A stretch of DNA of 64,000 nucleotides from Alphaproteobacteria bacterium (GCA_024742735.1 JANSXV010000004.1:1-64000); one strand, 5' to 3'; numbered from the stretch's first letter, positions 7,907 to 19,199 are shown. Notes: generated by a model not told the origin, from the letters alone. Program-made: numbers and translations.

Positions 7907-8046
7907 GGGCCGAGTCCTGATTGCTGCGCCATCGCCCTACCCCTGACCGGCCTTCTGCTCAACTTCATTTGCCCGTCCGGCCCCTGCATGGCAGTTTTCA
8001 GCCGAAAACGCGCCATGGACCGACCGTGGCGATGGGGAGGACTGAC

Positions 8047-11000
8047 ATGAAAAGCTTGTTTGCGGGCGCGACCGCCGCCCTGGTTCTGAGCGCCGGCGCC
8101 GCCGCACAGGAAGCCAGCGAGCACTGGCTGCGCCAGCCGGCCGTCTCGCCGGACGGGCAAACCATCCTGTTCACCGCCTGGGGCGATGTCTGGCGCGTGG
8201 ACGCCGACGGCGGTCAGGCGATCCCCCTGACCGTGGACGACGCCTGGGACGGTCACCCGGTCTGGTCGCGTGACGGCTCGCGCATCGCCTTCGCCTCTGA
8301 CCGGTTCGGCGACATGGACGTCTTCGTCATGGACGCGGACGGCTCCAATCTGACCCGTCTGACCTTCCATTCGGCCGACGACATGCCCAGCGACTTCTCC
8401 CCGGATGGATCCGCCGTACTGTTCTCCTCGGCCCGCGGCGACAGCGCGGCGTCGAGCTATTTCCCCACCGGCGCCCTGCCGGAGCTGTATGAGGTTCCCG
8501 TGGCCGGCGGCGCTCCGCGCCAGGTGATGACCAACCCGGCCGTTCAGGCGCGCTACAGCCCGGACGGAACCCGCATCGCCTATCGCGAGGAGAAAGCCTA
8601 CGAAAGCGATCTGCGCCAGCGCGACGTCTCTTCGTTCGCCCGGGATATCTGGGTCTACGACATCGCCAGCGGTGAGCATGAGCAGATCACGACGAACGCC
8701 GGCGGCGACCACGCCCCGGCCTGGGACGGCGATGACGCCCTGTTCATGCTATCGGAGGTCGATGGCGACACCTTCAACGCCTGGCGCGTGGATCTCGCCT
8801 CCGGCGAGCGGACCCGTCTTTCCGCGCATGGCCCCCACGCCGCACGCGAGTTGAGCGCCAGTTCCGACGGGCTGGTGGTCTACAGCTATCACGGCGGCCT
8901 TTACACTGTGCGCGAGGGCGAAGAGCCGGTCCAGGTCGAGATCACCTTCCCCGCCACCCGCCTGGTCAACGCGCCGGAACCGGTCTCCATCGCCGGGCGC
9001 ATCGATGAGTTCGCCGTATCGCCGGACGGCAAGGAGATCGCCTTCGTCAGCCGCGGCGAGGTGTTCGTCACGTCTGTGGACTTCGCCGACACCGTGCGCG
9101 TCACGAACACGCCGGAACAGGAGCGCAGCGTCAGCTTCTCTCCCGATGGCCGTTCGCTGATCTATGCGGGCAATCGCGGCGGCGCCTGGACGCTGTTTGA
9201 AACGACGCTCACCGACGCCACCGAACCGCGCTTCTCCGCCGCCACCCAGTGGGAGGAGCGCGAAGTGTTCCGCCCGGAAGAGGGCGGCGAGGCCTTCCAG
9301 CCTGCTTACGCCCCCAATGGCGAGCTGATCGCGTTCGTGGAGAACCGCGACGCGATCTCGGTCATCAACCGGCAGGGCGGGAACAAGCGCACGATCTTCG
9401 CAGCCGACCTGAACTACTCCTACGCCGACGGGGATATCAGCTTCGACTGGAGCCCGGATTCGCGCTGGATCACGGCGAGCTATATCGACGGCAGCTATTT
9501 CTACAACGAGATCGGCGTGGCCCCGGCCGACGGCTCGGCCGAGCCGGTGAACATCTCCCAGTCCGGCTATGCCGATGCGAACCCGATCTGGCACCCCTCC
9601 GGCGAGGCGATCTACTGGTTCACCGACCGCTTCGGCCAGCGCACCCACGGCAGCTGGGGCGCCCAGTTCGACGTGATCGCCGGCTTCGTCACCCAGGCCG
9701 GCTGGGACCGGTTCAACCTGACCGAGTCCGAGCGCGCCCTGATCGAGGAAGGCCGCGAAGAGGAAGACGACGAGGACGCCGAGCCCCAGGGCGGCGTGCT
9801 GGAGGCGTTCTTCGCCTGGTATGAAGAGCTGACCACCCCGCCAGTGGAGCTGGATCTCGATGCTGTCGAGCGCCGCACCGAGCGCCTGACCATCCACGCC
9901 TCGGATCTGGCTGACGCAGCCTGGAGCGAGGACGGCTCCAAGCTGTACTATCTGGCGGCCTTCGAAGGCGGTTATGATCTCTGGGTCCATGACCTGCACG
10001 AAGGCGAAACCAAGCGTCTGGCCCAGCTGGGCGCGCGCGGCGGCGCGGACGTCGAGCTGATCGATGATTCCACCGCCATCCTTCTGGCCAACGGGTCGCT
10101 GCGCAAGATCACCCTGTCCAGCGGCGCGGCCGAGCCCATCGCAACCGATGGCGAGATGAGCCTGCGCGCCGACGCGGAGCGGGCCTATTTCTTCGACCAT
10201 GTGTGGCGCCAGGTGAACGACAAGTTCTACGATCCCGACTTCCACGGCGTGGACTGGGACGCCATGCGCGCCGCCTATGAGCCGCTGGTGGCCGGAGTGT
10301 CGAACAATCGCGATTTCGCCCGTCTCATGGAGGAGATGCTTGGGCAGCTCAACGCGAGCCATACCGGCATGTACTACCGCCCCGGCGGCGAGTTCGAGGA
10401 TGACGAGACCGCCGCGCTCGGCGCGATTTTCGATCTGGAGACCGGCGGGCCGGGCCTGACCATCGCGGAAGTCCTGCCCGGCGGTCCGCTGGACCGGGAT
10501 GGTCTGGACATAGCACCCGGCGCGCGCATCACGGCGATCTCCGGCGTGGCGCTCACCGAGGGCGTGAACCCGTTCGAGCACCTCAACCGGGTGGCCGGCG
10601 ACCGCATCCGCCTGACGATCCAGGGCCCGCGCGGCGCGGCCCGCGACGTCATCGTGCGCACCTGGTCACGCGGGGCGGAGGCCCAGGCGCTCTATGAGCG
10701 CTGGACAGAACGACGGGCCGCGATCGTGGAGGAGGCCTCAGGAGGGCGGATCGGCTACGCCCATATCCGCTCCATGAACGACACGGGCTTCCGCAATTTC
10801 TACTCCGAGCTCATGGGCCCGAACTTCCACAAGGAAGCAGTCGTCGTGGACACCCGCTTCAACGGCGGGGGCTGGCTGCACGACGACCTGCTCGTGCTTC
10901 TGACCGGGGAGAGCTATTTCAATCTGCGCGCCCGCGGCCGGATCATCCCCGGCGCGCCGGAGGAACGCTGGACCAAGCCGTCCATCCTGGTGATGAACGA

Positions 11001-11301
11001 GGGCAATTACTCCAACGCCCACATGTTCCCCTGGGTCTACCAGCATTTCGGCGTCGGCGAGCTTGTCGGCATGCCGGTTCCGGGTACAGGCACGGCGGTG
11101 TGGTGGGAGACGCTGATGAGCGGCGACCTGTTCTTCGGCATCCCGCAGCTGCCTGCGCTGGATGAAAACAACCAGCCGGTGGAGAACCAGACCCTGCAGC
11201 CGGACATCCTGGTGGATAATCCGCCGGAAGCCGCAGCAGCGGGCGAAGACCTGCCCCTGATCCGGGCGGTCGAAGCGATGCTGGCGGAGCTGGACGAGTA
11301 G
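8047..11301 (+). CDS. periplasmic tricorn-type S41 protease
   Basis: A 1084-residue secreted protease. The ATG at 8047 follows GGGGAGGA and opens a signal peptide (MKSLFAGATAALVLSAGAAA). TolB/PD40-type beta-propeller repeats fill residues about 25-610 (SPDGQTILFTAWGD, SPDGKEIAF, SPDGRSLIYAG). A PDZ domain lies near 800-880 and a C-terminal S41 peptidase domain carries the nucleophile candidate Ser989 in NEGNYSNAHMFPW. Tricorn-type enzymes degrade peptides. An acidic stretch (EEGREEEDDEDAEP) near 565-580 separates propeller parts. The region upstream, 7907-8046, is divergent from the membrane protein gene. Confidence 0.93.
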   Translation: MKSLFAGATAALVLSAGAAAQEASEHWLRQPAVSPDGQTILFTAWGDVWRVDADGGQAIPLTVDDAWDGHPVWSRDGSRIAFASDRFGDMDVFVMDADGSNLTRLTFHSADDMPSDFSPDGSAVLFSSARGDSAASSYFPTGALPELYEVPVAGGAPRQVMTNPAVQARYSPDGTRIAYREEKAYESDLRQRDVSSFARDIWVYDIASGEHEQITTNAGGDHAPAWDGDDALFMLSEVDGDTFNAWRVDLASGERTRLSAHGPHAARELSASSDGLVVYSYHGGLYTVREGEEPVQVEITFPATRLVNAPEPVSIAGRIDEFAVSPDGKEIAFVSRGEVFVTSVDFADTVRVTNTPEQERSVSFSPDGRSLIYAGNRGGAWTLFETTLTDATEPRFSAATQWEEREVFRPEEGGEAFQPAYAPNGELIAFVENRDAISVINRQGGNKRTIFAADLNYSYADGDISFDWSPDSRWITASYIDGSYFYNEIGVAPADGSAEPVNISQSGYADANPIWHPSGEAIYWFTDRFGQRTHGSWGAQFDVIAGFVTQAGWDRFNLTESERALIEEGREEEDDEDAEPQGGVLEAFFAWYEELTTPPVELDLDAVERRTERLTIHASDLADAAWSEDGSKLYYLAAFEGGYDLWVHDLHEGETKRLAQLGARGGADVELIDDSTAILLANGSLRKITLSSGAAEPIATDGEMSLRADAERAYFFDHVWRQVNDKFYDPDFHGVDWDAMRAAYEPLVAGVSNNRDFARLMEEMLGQLNASHTGMYYRPGGEFEDDETAALGAIFDLETGGPGLTIAEVLPGGPLDRDGLDIAPGARITAISGVALTEGVNPFEHLNRVAGDRIRLTIQGPRGAARDVIVRTWSRGAEAQALYERWTERRAAIVEEASGGRIGYAHIRSMNDTGFRNFYSELMGPNFHKEAVVVDTRFNGGGWLHDDLLVLLTGESYFNLRARGRIIPGAPEERWTKPSILVMNEGNYSNAHMFPWVYQHFGVGELVGMPVPGTGTAVWWETLMSGDLFFGIPQLPALDENNQPVENQTLQPDILVDNPPEAAAAGEDLPLIRAVEAMLAELDE

Positions 11302-11320
11302 CGAGGCGGACCCGGCGCGC

Positions 11321-12112
11321 ATGCGATTTCCATCCAAGGCCGATTGCCTGAAATCGCTCAAGCGCGCCGGGCTCCATCCCGCCAGCGTCATTGATGTCGG
11401 CGTGCACACCGGCACGCCGGATCTGATGGCCGCCTTCCCCAAGGCCCATCACCTGCTTGTGGAGCCGGAAGCGGCCCACGCCGAAGCGATCGAAGCGGCC
11501 TATCGCGACATTCCCCACACGCTCGTCGCTGCGGCGGCTTCCGACCGGGACGGAACCGCGGAGCTGACCGCCGAACACCGCGGCGGGCGCAGCGAGGTCA
11601 CCCATTCGCGCCTTGAGGCTGTCAAAGGCCGCTCCGACACCGGCGCGGCCAGGGAGGTGCGGCTTGCACGGCTGGACCGGCTTGTCGAGGACGCGGGGCT
11701 GAGCGGGCCCTATCTTCTCAAGATCGATACGGACGGCCATGAGCTGGAAGTGCTGGCCGGCGCGCAACAGACCCTGCGCGACAGCGCCATCGTCATCATC
11801 GAGGCGCCGCTGCATGCCCTGACCGAGCGCGCGGCGGCGCTGGAAGCGGCCGGGCTGCGCCTGTTCGACATCATCGACCTGGCCTACTATCACGACACGC
11901 TGTCCCAGGTGGATCTGGTGTTTCTCAACCCCGCCCTTGCTGATCCGGACGCCGTCAATCCGTGGCGAAACCCGGACTTCGACTGGCGCGCCTGGCGCCA
12001 GCTGGAACCCTGGACGAGCGTATTCGATCCGGTCCGCCGTCTCGAGGCGGGCCTGCGCCGGCGCGCGGCGCTCGCTTTGCGCAGGGCTCGAACAGGCACG
12101 CCGCGCTCGTGA
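11321..12112 (+). CDS. FkbM-family methyltransferase (first copy)
   Basis: A 263-residue SAM-dependent methyltransferase of the FkbM type. Motif I is VIDVGVHTGTPDL (about residues 23-35) and the characteristic LLKIDTDGHELEVLAGA follows near 130. FkbM enzymes O-methylate sugars or other small molecules. It lies 19 nt after the tricorn gene and just before a paralogue that shares the same start (RFPSKADCL) and almost every motif. The target may be a surface or flagellar glycan, but nothing here proves it. Confidence 0.9.
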   Translation: MRFPSKADCLKSLKRAGLHPASVIDVGVHTGTPDLMAAFPKAHHLLVEPEAAHAEAIEAAYRDIPHTLVAAAASDRDGTAELTAEHRGGRSEVTHSRLEAVKGRSDTGAAREVRLARLDRLVEDAGLSGPYLLKIDTDGHELEVLAGAQQTLRDSAIVIIEAPLHALTERAAALEAAGLRLFDIIDLAYYHDTLSQVDLVFLNPALADPDAVNPWRNPDFDWRAWRQLEPWTSVFDPVRRLEAGLRRRAALALRRARTGTPRS

Positions 12113-12244
12113 CGGGTTTCGAACGACAGCCGGAACTCCAATGGAGAGCGAGCCTGAGGGCGCCGGGAGCAATTGCGCCGGTCACCGGCCCTTGCGAAGA
12201 AGCACAGGTCGATCCCATCACGGCGGCAGGACAGGACTGATCTC

Positions 12245-13030
12245 ATGGCCTCGGATTATCAACGGTTTCCGTCCAAGCCGGATTGCCTGCGCGTCCTCCT
12301 CGCCGCCGGTCTCGAACCGAAGACAGTGATCGATGTGGGCGTGCATTCGGGAACCCCGGAATTGATTGAAGCGTTTCCAGACGCCCATCACCTTCTGATC
12401 GAGCCGGAGCCGGCGCATTTCTCCGTCATCGCAGAGACCTACCGCGATGTGGCCCACACGCTCATCCCTCTTGGCGCTTCCGACAGACATGGCGCCGCCG
12501 CATTGACCACGGAGCACGGGGAGACCGGCGGCGAAGTCACACACTCGCGCTTCCTCGACAACGATCCAGCCACAGAGCCCGACACGGCCATGGTCAAGGT
12601 GGCTCCGCTGGACGCGATCGTCTCCCAGGCCGGCCTTGAAGGGCCCTACTTCCTGAAGATCGATACAGACGGTCATGAGCTGGCGGTGCTGGCCGGCGCC
12701 GCCGAAACGCTGAAGCAGAGCGCGGCGGTCGCCATCGAAGCGGTCACGGACTCCGTCAGCGCCCGCATGGCGCCGATCGAGGCGGCGGGCCTGAGGCTCT
12801 TCGACATCGTCGATCTGGCTTACTACGAGCGCACGCTGTGGCAGATGGACCTGGTCTTCGTGAACCCGGCGGTTTTTGATCCGCCGGCGCTGCGCCCGCA
12901 GACCAATCCTGCTTCCAATTATGCCGCCTGGCATGCCCACAGACCTCCAACGCCGCCGCCGGCGCCACCGCCTCCACCCACCGGGTTGCGGCGGATTGCG
13001 ATGGCGCTTGCGCGGCGCCTGCCGGGATAG
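12245..13030 (+). CDS. FkbM-family methyltransferase (second copy)
   Basis: A 261-residue paralogue of the preceding gene with VIDVGVHSGTPEL and FLKIDTDGHELAVLAGA in the same positions. The C-terminus differs: a proline-rich stretch (about residues 238-252) and a short basic tail. The ATG at 12245 gives an N-terminus that aligns with the first copy; the longer frame from 12173 does not. The 132-nt gap between the copies shows no hairpin I trust. Tandem duplication followed by divergence is the simplest history. Confidence 0.9.
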   Translation: MASDYQRFPSKPDCLRVLLAAGLEPKTVIDVGVHSGTPELIEAFPDAHHLLIEPEPAHFSVIAETYRDVAHTLIPLGASDRHGAAALTTEHGETGGEVTHSRFLDNDPATEPDTAMVKVAPLDAIVSQAGLEGPYFLKIDTDGHELAVLAGAAETLKQSAAVAIEAVTDSVSARMAPIEAAGLRLFDIVDLAYYERTLWQMDLVFVNPAVFDPPALRPQTNPASNYAAWHAHRPPTPPPAPPPPPTGLRRIAMALARRLPG

Positions 13031-13121
13031 CTCCGGGAGCACGATTAACCGTGTTTAGCGACGCGCAATTAACTCGGGCGAGGCTATGGTGATGCGATGG
13101 CATTGAGCCCGGAGGCCCTTC

Positions 13122-13439
13122 ATGACCCGCGCCGTTCTCGATCGCGAGCACCTCGCCCGCTACACCGCCGGCGATGCTGCGCTGGAGGCCGAGCTGTTCT
13201 CGCTGCTGGAAGGCCAGATCGAAGCCTGTGTCTCGGTCATGGAGCAGACCGGCGATGAAGGCGCCTGGCGCACCGCCGCTCACACGCTGAAAGGCGCCGC
13301 GCGCGGCGTGGGCGCCATGGCGCTGGGCGAAGCCTGCGCGGCGGCGGAAACGCAGCCGCTCGACCCGGCTGCGGCTCTGGCTGTGCGTGATGAGGCAGAA
13401 AAGGCCCGCTCCGCCATGAAGGCGGCCAGAGCGGCCTGA
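13122..13439 (+). CDS. Hpt-domain phosphotransfer protein
   Basis: A 105-residue helical protein made almost only of an Hpt domain. The phospho-accepting histidine is His54 in AAHTLKGAARGVGA. It would relay phosphate between a hybrid histidine kinase and a response regulator in the cytoplasm. CCCGGAGG lies before the ATG. No kinase lies next to it; the hybrid kinase at 33895-35619 lacks its own Hpt domain, so a partnership is possible but not shown. The stop codon faces that of the chorismate mutase gene. Confidence 0.88.
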   Translation: MTRAVLDREHLARYTAGDAALEAELFSLLEGQIEACVSVMEQTGDEGAWRTAAHTLKGAARGVGAMALGEACAAAETQPLDPAAALAVRDEAEKARSAMKAARAA

Positions 13440-13446
13440 CGGTCCT

Positions 13447-13797
13447 TCAGACCTGATCGCGCGTCTGGTCCCAGACGTCGAATTCGTAGGAAATCGAACG
13501 CTCCACGAGCTCGCGCCAGACCGGCTCGGCGATCTCGACCGGCAGGCCGACATCTTGGGCGGCCGCCTTCACCTTGGTGATGACGTCCTCGATCCGGTCT
13601 TCGTCGCGCACCACATCGCGGCTCGGCTTGATGCGCGCGGCCGCTTCCATATAGCGCGAGCGTTCCGCAATCAGGGCGGCGAGCGCCCGGTCCAGACGGT
13701 CGACGCCGTCGCGCACCTCCGTCATGGAGCCGCAAGCGTCAGGCGCGGTGCGCGCATTGAGATCGTCGGGATCGAATCCGGGCGGAAAATCACTCAT
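13447..13797 (-). CDS. chorismate mutase (AroQ type)
   Basis: A 116-residue helical protein of the AroQ fold, with RDGVDRLDRALAALIAERSRYMEAAARIK and later RDEDRIEDVITKVKAAAQ. It would convert chorismate to prephenate for phenylalanine and tyrosine synthesis. The conserved Arg and Lys positions of the first helices are visible. I chose the ATG at 13797 (MSDFPPGFDP); a longer frame begins with a TTG at 13833 without a ribosome site. It is a stand-alone enzyme with no dehydratase or DAHP-synthase fusion. Confidence 0.88.
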   Translation of the reverse strand: MSDFPPGFDPDDLNARTAPDACGSMTEVRDGVDRLDRALAALIAERSRYMEAAARIKPSRDVVRDEDRIEDVITKVKAAAQDVGLPVEIAEPVWRELVERSISYEFDVWDQTRDQV

Positions 13798-13853
13798 GGG
13801 CGCGCTTATAGACAGGCCGGGCGCAAGGCTCAAACGCTCAATGCGCTCAGGCC

Positions 13854-15083
13854 CTAGCGTCCGTCGCCGCCGCCGTCATCCTCACCGCGTGCGATGGAGC
13901 GGTCCTGCGCCTCGGCGGCGCCTGACTGCCCGTTCCCGGCATGCTTCTTCACCTGGGGCGGCACGAAGACCTCCGAGCCGTCGTCCATGTAGACCGTCGT
14001 CGACGGGAAAGCGAAGGCGGTCCCGGCGCCCTCCTCCACGATGCGCTTGACCTCGAACGCCAGCTCTTCCTTCAGGCGCAGCCACTCGCCCCAGTTCGTC
14101 GTGCTGGTGAAGCAATAGAGCAGGAAGTCGATGGAGCTCGGCCCGAAGCTGTCCACCCGCATGAAGGTGGCGACCTCCGGCGGCTTGGCGAATTCCTCGT
14201 GGTTCATGATGAAGTCGAGCACGTGGTCGCGGATATATTGAAGCTGCGCGGTCGTGGTCTTGTATTCCACCCCGATCAGCCACTTGATCCGGCGATGGGT
14301 CATACGGCTGAAATTGGTGACCGCGTTGTCGGCGAGGTCGGCGTTGGGCACGTAGACCGGCCCCTTGTCGAAACGCCTGACAAGCGTGGAGCGGAAATTG
14401 ATCTGCTCCACTGTACCCTCGACCACGCCGTCCACCCTGATCCACTCGCCCGGCACGAAGCGCTTCTCAGTCAGGATCAGAATGCCTGCGATCAGGTTCT
14501 TGAACAGGTCCTGGGCGCCCAGGCCGACGGCCACGCCAAGAAGCCCCAGACCGCCGATGACCGGCGCGACAGGAATGCCCCAGACCTGCAGGATCGCCGC
14601 CGCGCCGATGATCAGGAACAGGATGCGCAGGGCCTTGCAAAGCCAGTCGATCATGACCGGGTTCAGGGTACGCTGGATCGGCCCTGACAAATGGGCGATC
14701 GGCGTTACAATGTTATGCAGCGCCCAAAACAGCGAGATGATGACGAGCGACTCCGTCACCCGGCCGCCGTCGATCGGCGCCGCTTCAGAATGCAGATTCA
14801 GGATGTGGAGCGCGATGTAGATTCCGATGATCACCGGGATCATCTTCACGGGTCCGGCGAGCGCCTTGACCAGCTTGTCATCCAGCGTGGTTTCGGTCTT
14901 CTCCGCCTGTGCGATCAGGCGGCGCAGCACGATCCAGGAGAACAGGCCGCGCACCGTGAACGCGATCAGGACCACGCCGATCGCGGCCAGGCCGTCACCG
15001 ACATTGTAGCCGAGGAAGCTGGTGTTCCAGACATTCATCACGATCGCCCAGAATTCGTCGAACTGGGCCTGAAAGTCCGCCAT
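13854..15083 (-). CDS. MscS-family mechanosensitive channel
   Basis: A 409-residue inner-membrane protein with about five N-terminal membrane segments and the MscS pore helix and beta domain (GLGLLGVAVGLGAQDLFKNL near residues 178-198, then FVPGEWIRVDGVVEGTVEQI). Channels of this family open under membrane tension and release solutes in hypo-osmotic shock. The C-terminal tail is charged and low complexity. The ATG at 15083 lies 2 nt after the prfC stop codon, so it is probably translationally coupled to prfC. Confidence 0.93.
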   Translation of the reverse strand: MADFQAQFDEFWAIVMNVWNTSFLGYNVGDGLAAIGVVLIAFTVRGLFSWIVLRRLIAQAEKTETTLDDKLVKALAGPVKMIPVIIGIYIALHILNLHSEAAPIDGGRVTESLVIISLFWALHNIVTPIAHLSGPIQRTLNPVMIDWLCKALRILFLIIGAAAILQVWGIPVAPVIGGLGLLGVAVGLGAQDLFKNLIAGILILTEKRFVPGEWIRVDGVVEGTVEQINFRSTLVRRFDKGPVYVPNADLADNAVTNFSRMTHRRIKWLIGVEYKTTTAQLQYIRDHVLDFIMNHEEFAKPPEVATFMRVDSFGPSSIDFLLYCFTSTTNWGEWLRLKEELAFEVKRIVEEGAGTAFAFPSTTVYMDDGSEVFVPPQVKKHAGNGQSGAAEAQDRSIARGEDDGGGDGR

Positions 15084-15085
15084 GT

Positions 15086-16675
<1,590 letters not shown>

Positions 16676-16762
16676 GGAAGGTCCGCTTGCGGCTGTGTTT
16701 GTGCCCGCGCGGGATTAGACGACCCACAAGGGCTTAGCAAGCTGAGCAGGCTCAGAGCGCCC

Positions 16763-17176
16763 TCACGCCCGCATGCGCTGGGGCGCGTGCTGCCAGACCG
16801 AAATGTTGACCGAATGGCTGGACAGCTTGCCGGCGTCCTGCAGCTCGCGCAGCTGGCTCATGGTCACCAGCGAGACCGAGGCCACACGCAGCTGGACTTG
16901 CATCGGTTCGTCGATATGGCGCGGAGCGACCGCCAGCAGCGCGTTGGCCTCTCCGGTCTTCCAGGCGAGCAGCGCCGCCAGGAAGGCCGCGACCCCCGGA
17001 TTGGTGCGCGCCAGGTGCGGCTCTTCGAATACGGCTTCGCGGATCATCTTGACGACCTTGCCGACGCGCATCCGGTAAAGCGCCGCCTGCTCGAAGCCGT
17101 GCGAGAGCCCGGCCTCAAGGGCCGTCTCCTGCTCGTCGCCGAGATCGAAAATCACGTCGTTGAAGAGAAACAGCAT
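16763..17176 (-). CDS. conserved hypothetical protein
   Basis: A 137-residue protein I do not recognise. It begins MLFLFNDVIFDLGDEQETAL and has an amphipathic helical middle (AALYRMRVGKVVKMIREAVF) and an alanine-rich hydrophobic segment (VAAFLAALLAWKTGEANALL). No signal peptide is clear. It lies between prfC and the DUF1491 gene, all on the minus strand, with gaps of 87 and 60 nt. Codon use matches its neighbours, which supports a real gene. Confidence 0.7.
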   Translation of the reverse strand: MLFLFNDVIFDLGDEQETALEAGLSHGFEQAALYRMRVGKVVKMIREAVFEEPHLARTNPGVAAFLAALLAWKTGEANALLAVAPRHIDEPMQVQLRVASVSLVTMSQLRELQDAGKLSSHSVNISVWQHAPQRMRA

Positions 17177-17236
17177 CGCCGAAAGTCCGCTCGCCCGCAG
17201 CTGATTTGACCTGTGCGGAGCTTACGCGATGAGCTG

Positions 17237-17575
17237 TTAAGACTTCTCAATCGGCTCGTTAAGGAAGTCTCGACCATGCGGGTCGTCGACCTCGACGACC
17301 CACAGGTCGCTGTCGCGGTCGATGCGCCGGCCGGAATAGGCGTCCGCGTCGGATTCCGGCACAGGGTCATCGCCCAGAGGCTGGGTCCAGACCCGCTCCC
17401 CATTGAAGTCGCGCATGGAGGTGAACAACCGGGCCTCCAAGCCGGGCAGCAGCACCTTCACCAGCACCGCGCCGGCGTCCGGGTCGCCCTTGCGCGCCAC
17501 ATAGACCGAGGCCCCCGCCGCTTCAGCGCGCCAGCGAAGGGCGTCCACCCAGAATCTCGTCTTGAGGTCCGACAT
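17237..17575 (-). CDS. DUF1491-family protein
   Basis: A 112-residue protein typical of DUF1491: MSDLKTRFWVDALRWRAEAA, then VYVARKGDPDAGAVLVKV and a C-terminal RDSDLWVVEVDDPHGR. The family is found across alphaproteobacteria and its function is unknown. It is cytoplasmic by sequence. Its start lies 24 nt from a perfect CtrA box (17600-17614) that also faces the BcsB-like gene on the other strand. Confidence 0.85.
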   Translation of the reverse strand: MSDLKTRFWVDALRWRAEAAGASVYVARKGDPDAGAVLVKVLLPGLEARLFTSMRDFNGERVWTQPLGDDPVPESDADAYSGRRIDRDSDLWVVEVDDPHGRDFLNEPIEKS

Positions 17576-17599
17576 GCGTCTTGCTGGCCCGGTAATTGT

Positions 17600-17614
17600 T
17601 TAATAAAGTCTTAA
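17600..17614. promoter_or_regulatory. perfect CtrA box
   Basis: TTAA-TAAAGTC-TTAA matches the CtrA consensus TTAA-N7-TTAA exactly. It lies 16 nt before the ATG of the BcsB-like gene, next to its GAGGGGAG ribosome site. The same spacing occurs at 29173-29188. Confidence 0.7.
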
Positions 17615-17630
17615 GCGAGGGGAGTGTTTC

Positions 17631-19199
17631 ATGTCGATACAACGAGGCTTTTTCGGCCTGTGCGTTGCGTTGCTGTGCGCGGCTTTGTCCGGTACGGCGC
17701 TGGCCCATGACCACCGACCGGAGCGCTCGGAAGAAGCGCTGATTTCCCGATTCATTCAATCCGATCAGATGCTCACGCTGAACGAGGGTGTGCGAGAGCT
17801 GCGCATTCCATTCACGATCGCGCCCCATTCGGAGCCCGGCGCGATCGAGCTGCTCATGAACGCCCGCCCCCTGGGGACTGACGCCTCCGGGCGGATCGAG
17901 GCCTTCGTGAACCGTTCGCGCGCCGTCGTGCTGCAGCCCCGGGCCGAGCCCTTTGAGGCGCGCTTTGCGCTCTATTCGGACGATCTGCGCCCTGGCGAGA
18001 ACGTACTGATCCTGCGTCTGACGGGCGAGGCCGGCGCGGGCTGGGTCATCGACCCGGACGCCTCGCGCCTCCGGGTCTCGGCGGCGCCGGCCGAGGGTTA
18101 CGCAGCGCTCGACGAGATCGAAGCGGCGCTGGCCGCTGACTTCGCCGCACCGCGCCGGGTTCATATCGACGCAGCAAGCGCCGGCCGCGATGAGCTGGCT
18201 GTGGCGTCCCTGATCGCGCAAGGGTTGGCCCTGCGCATGGGGGAGGCGCCGATCCTGGTCTCAGACCGCAGCGTCGCCGAACTGTCCATCACGACCCAGA
18301 CGCGCCCGGGCGCGACGGCGCCGGCGATCGATCTGATTGGTCCCTCCGAGCTGCGCCTGTCGGCTGGACTTGAGGGTTCTCTGATCGCAGCGGCCCGGCT
18401 GTTCGCCGCGCGCACCATGGACGCCCACGATGTTCGCTTCGACATGGCCAGCGCCCTGTCCGCCCCGCGCCTTGTCCGCCCCCAGGCCGGCGAGGCCGCC
18501 GGAGGCCGGCTGGAGGCGCTCGCCGCCTTCGGCGCGCCGTTCGGATCTGAACAGGGCGGGCGCGCCGCCGTCGTGCTGGCCGGCGATACGCCGGACGAGC
18601 TCAGCGCCTCACTGGCTGTCGTCTCCCGCGCCGCCCTCGCCTCCGGTTCGGCCTGGCTTTACGCCTGGTACGGCGATGACGTCTCGGCGGCCCCGGCCAA
18701 TCACGATCTTCTGGTGCTCGGTCCCCAGGCCGCGCTGGATCCCCGCCTGCTCGCCGCGGCCCCGGCCGAGGTGCGCGCCGCCGCCAACGCAGCCGCCAAC
18801 CGCACGCCGCGCCAGCGCCGCTATTACGGCTCCACCGCTTTCGCGGCCGACGGAGCCGAGCGCGACGCCATGATCACCGGCGTGGCCGCCCTGTTCGAAG
18901 ACAATACCGGCCGGCGCGTGGCGCTGATCACCTCGCCGGAGGGCGCCGACTATGCCCGCGCAGCCAAGCGGCTGGCGCGCTCAGGTCTGTGGACCGGCCT
19001 GCAGGGTCAGGCGGCCGTCTGGGATGCGGCGGAAGTCACGCCCTTCGGCCCGTCGAGCGCGGCGCGCTTCTCCACGGAGTGGGCGTCCCAGTTTGTGCGC
19101 GCCCACGACGAGTGGTTCGCGCTGGGAGCCTTCGGCCTGGCTGTGCTGCTTCTATTGCTGGGCAATCGTGTAAACCGCGCGTCAAGACGAGAGGTGTAA
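17631..19199 (+). CDS. BcsB-like periplasmic protein with C-terminal membrane anchor
   Basis: A 522-residue envelope protein with a signal peptide (about residues 1-25, ending GTALAHD), a long periplasmic region and one C-terminal membrane helix (FALGAFGLAVLLLLLGNRV) with a basic tail. The beta-rich N-terminal part and alternating AVVLAGDTPDEL / HDLLVLGPQA / RVALITSPEG strands resemble BcsB, the periplasmic partner of cellulose synthase. It is smaller than typical BcsB, and no bcsA or other exopolysaccharide synthase gene lies nearby. The assignment rests on overall pattern and is moderate. A CtrA box lies 16 nt upstream. Confidence 0.6.
   Translation: MSIQRGFFGLCVALLCAALSGTALAHDHRPERSEEALISRFIQSDQMLTLNEGVRELRIPFTIAPHSEPGAIELLMNARPLGTDASGRIEAFVNRSRAVVLQPRAEPFEARFALYSDDLRPGENVLILRLTGEAGAGWVIDPDASRLRVSAAPAEGYAALDEIEAALAADFAAPRRVHIDAASAGRDELAVASLIAQGLALRMGEAPILVSDRSVAELSITTQTRPGATAPAIDLIGPSELRLSAGLEGSLIAAARLFAARTMDAHDVRFDMASALSAPRLVRPQAGEAAGGRLEALAAFGAPFGSEQGGRAAVVLAGDTPDELSASLAVVSRAALASGSAWLYAWYGDDVSAAPANHDLLVLGPQAALDPRLLAAAPAEVRAAANAAANRTPRQRRYYGSTAFAADGAERDAMITGVAALFEDNTGRRVALITSPEGADYARAAKRLARSGLWTGLQGQAAVWDAAEVTPFGPSSAARFSTEWASQFVRAHDEWFALGAFGLAVLLLLLGNRVNRASRREV

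Noticed and set aside
8749-10581. 610-codon minus-strand frame inside the tricorn-type gene
   Set aside because: The plus-strand protein has full domain structure; this frame has none.
13045-13080. CtrA-like TTAA...TTAG upstream of the Hpt gene
   Set aside because: The spacing is 6 or 10 bp, not 7.
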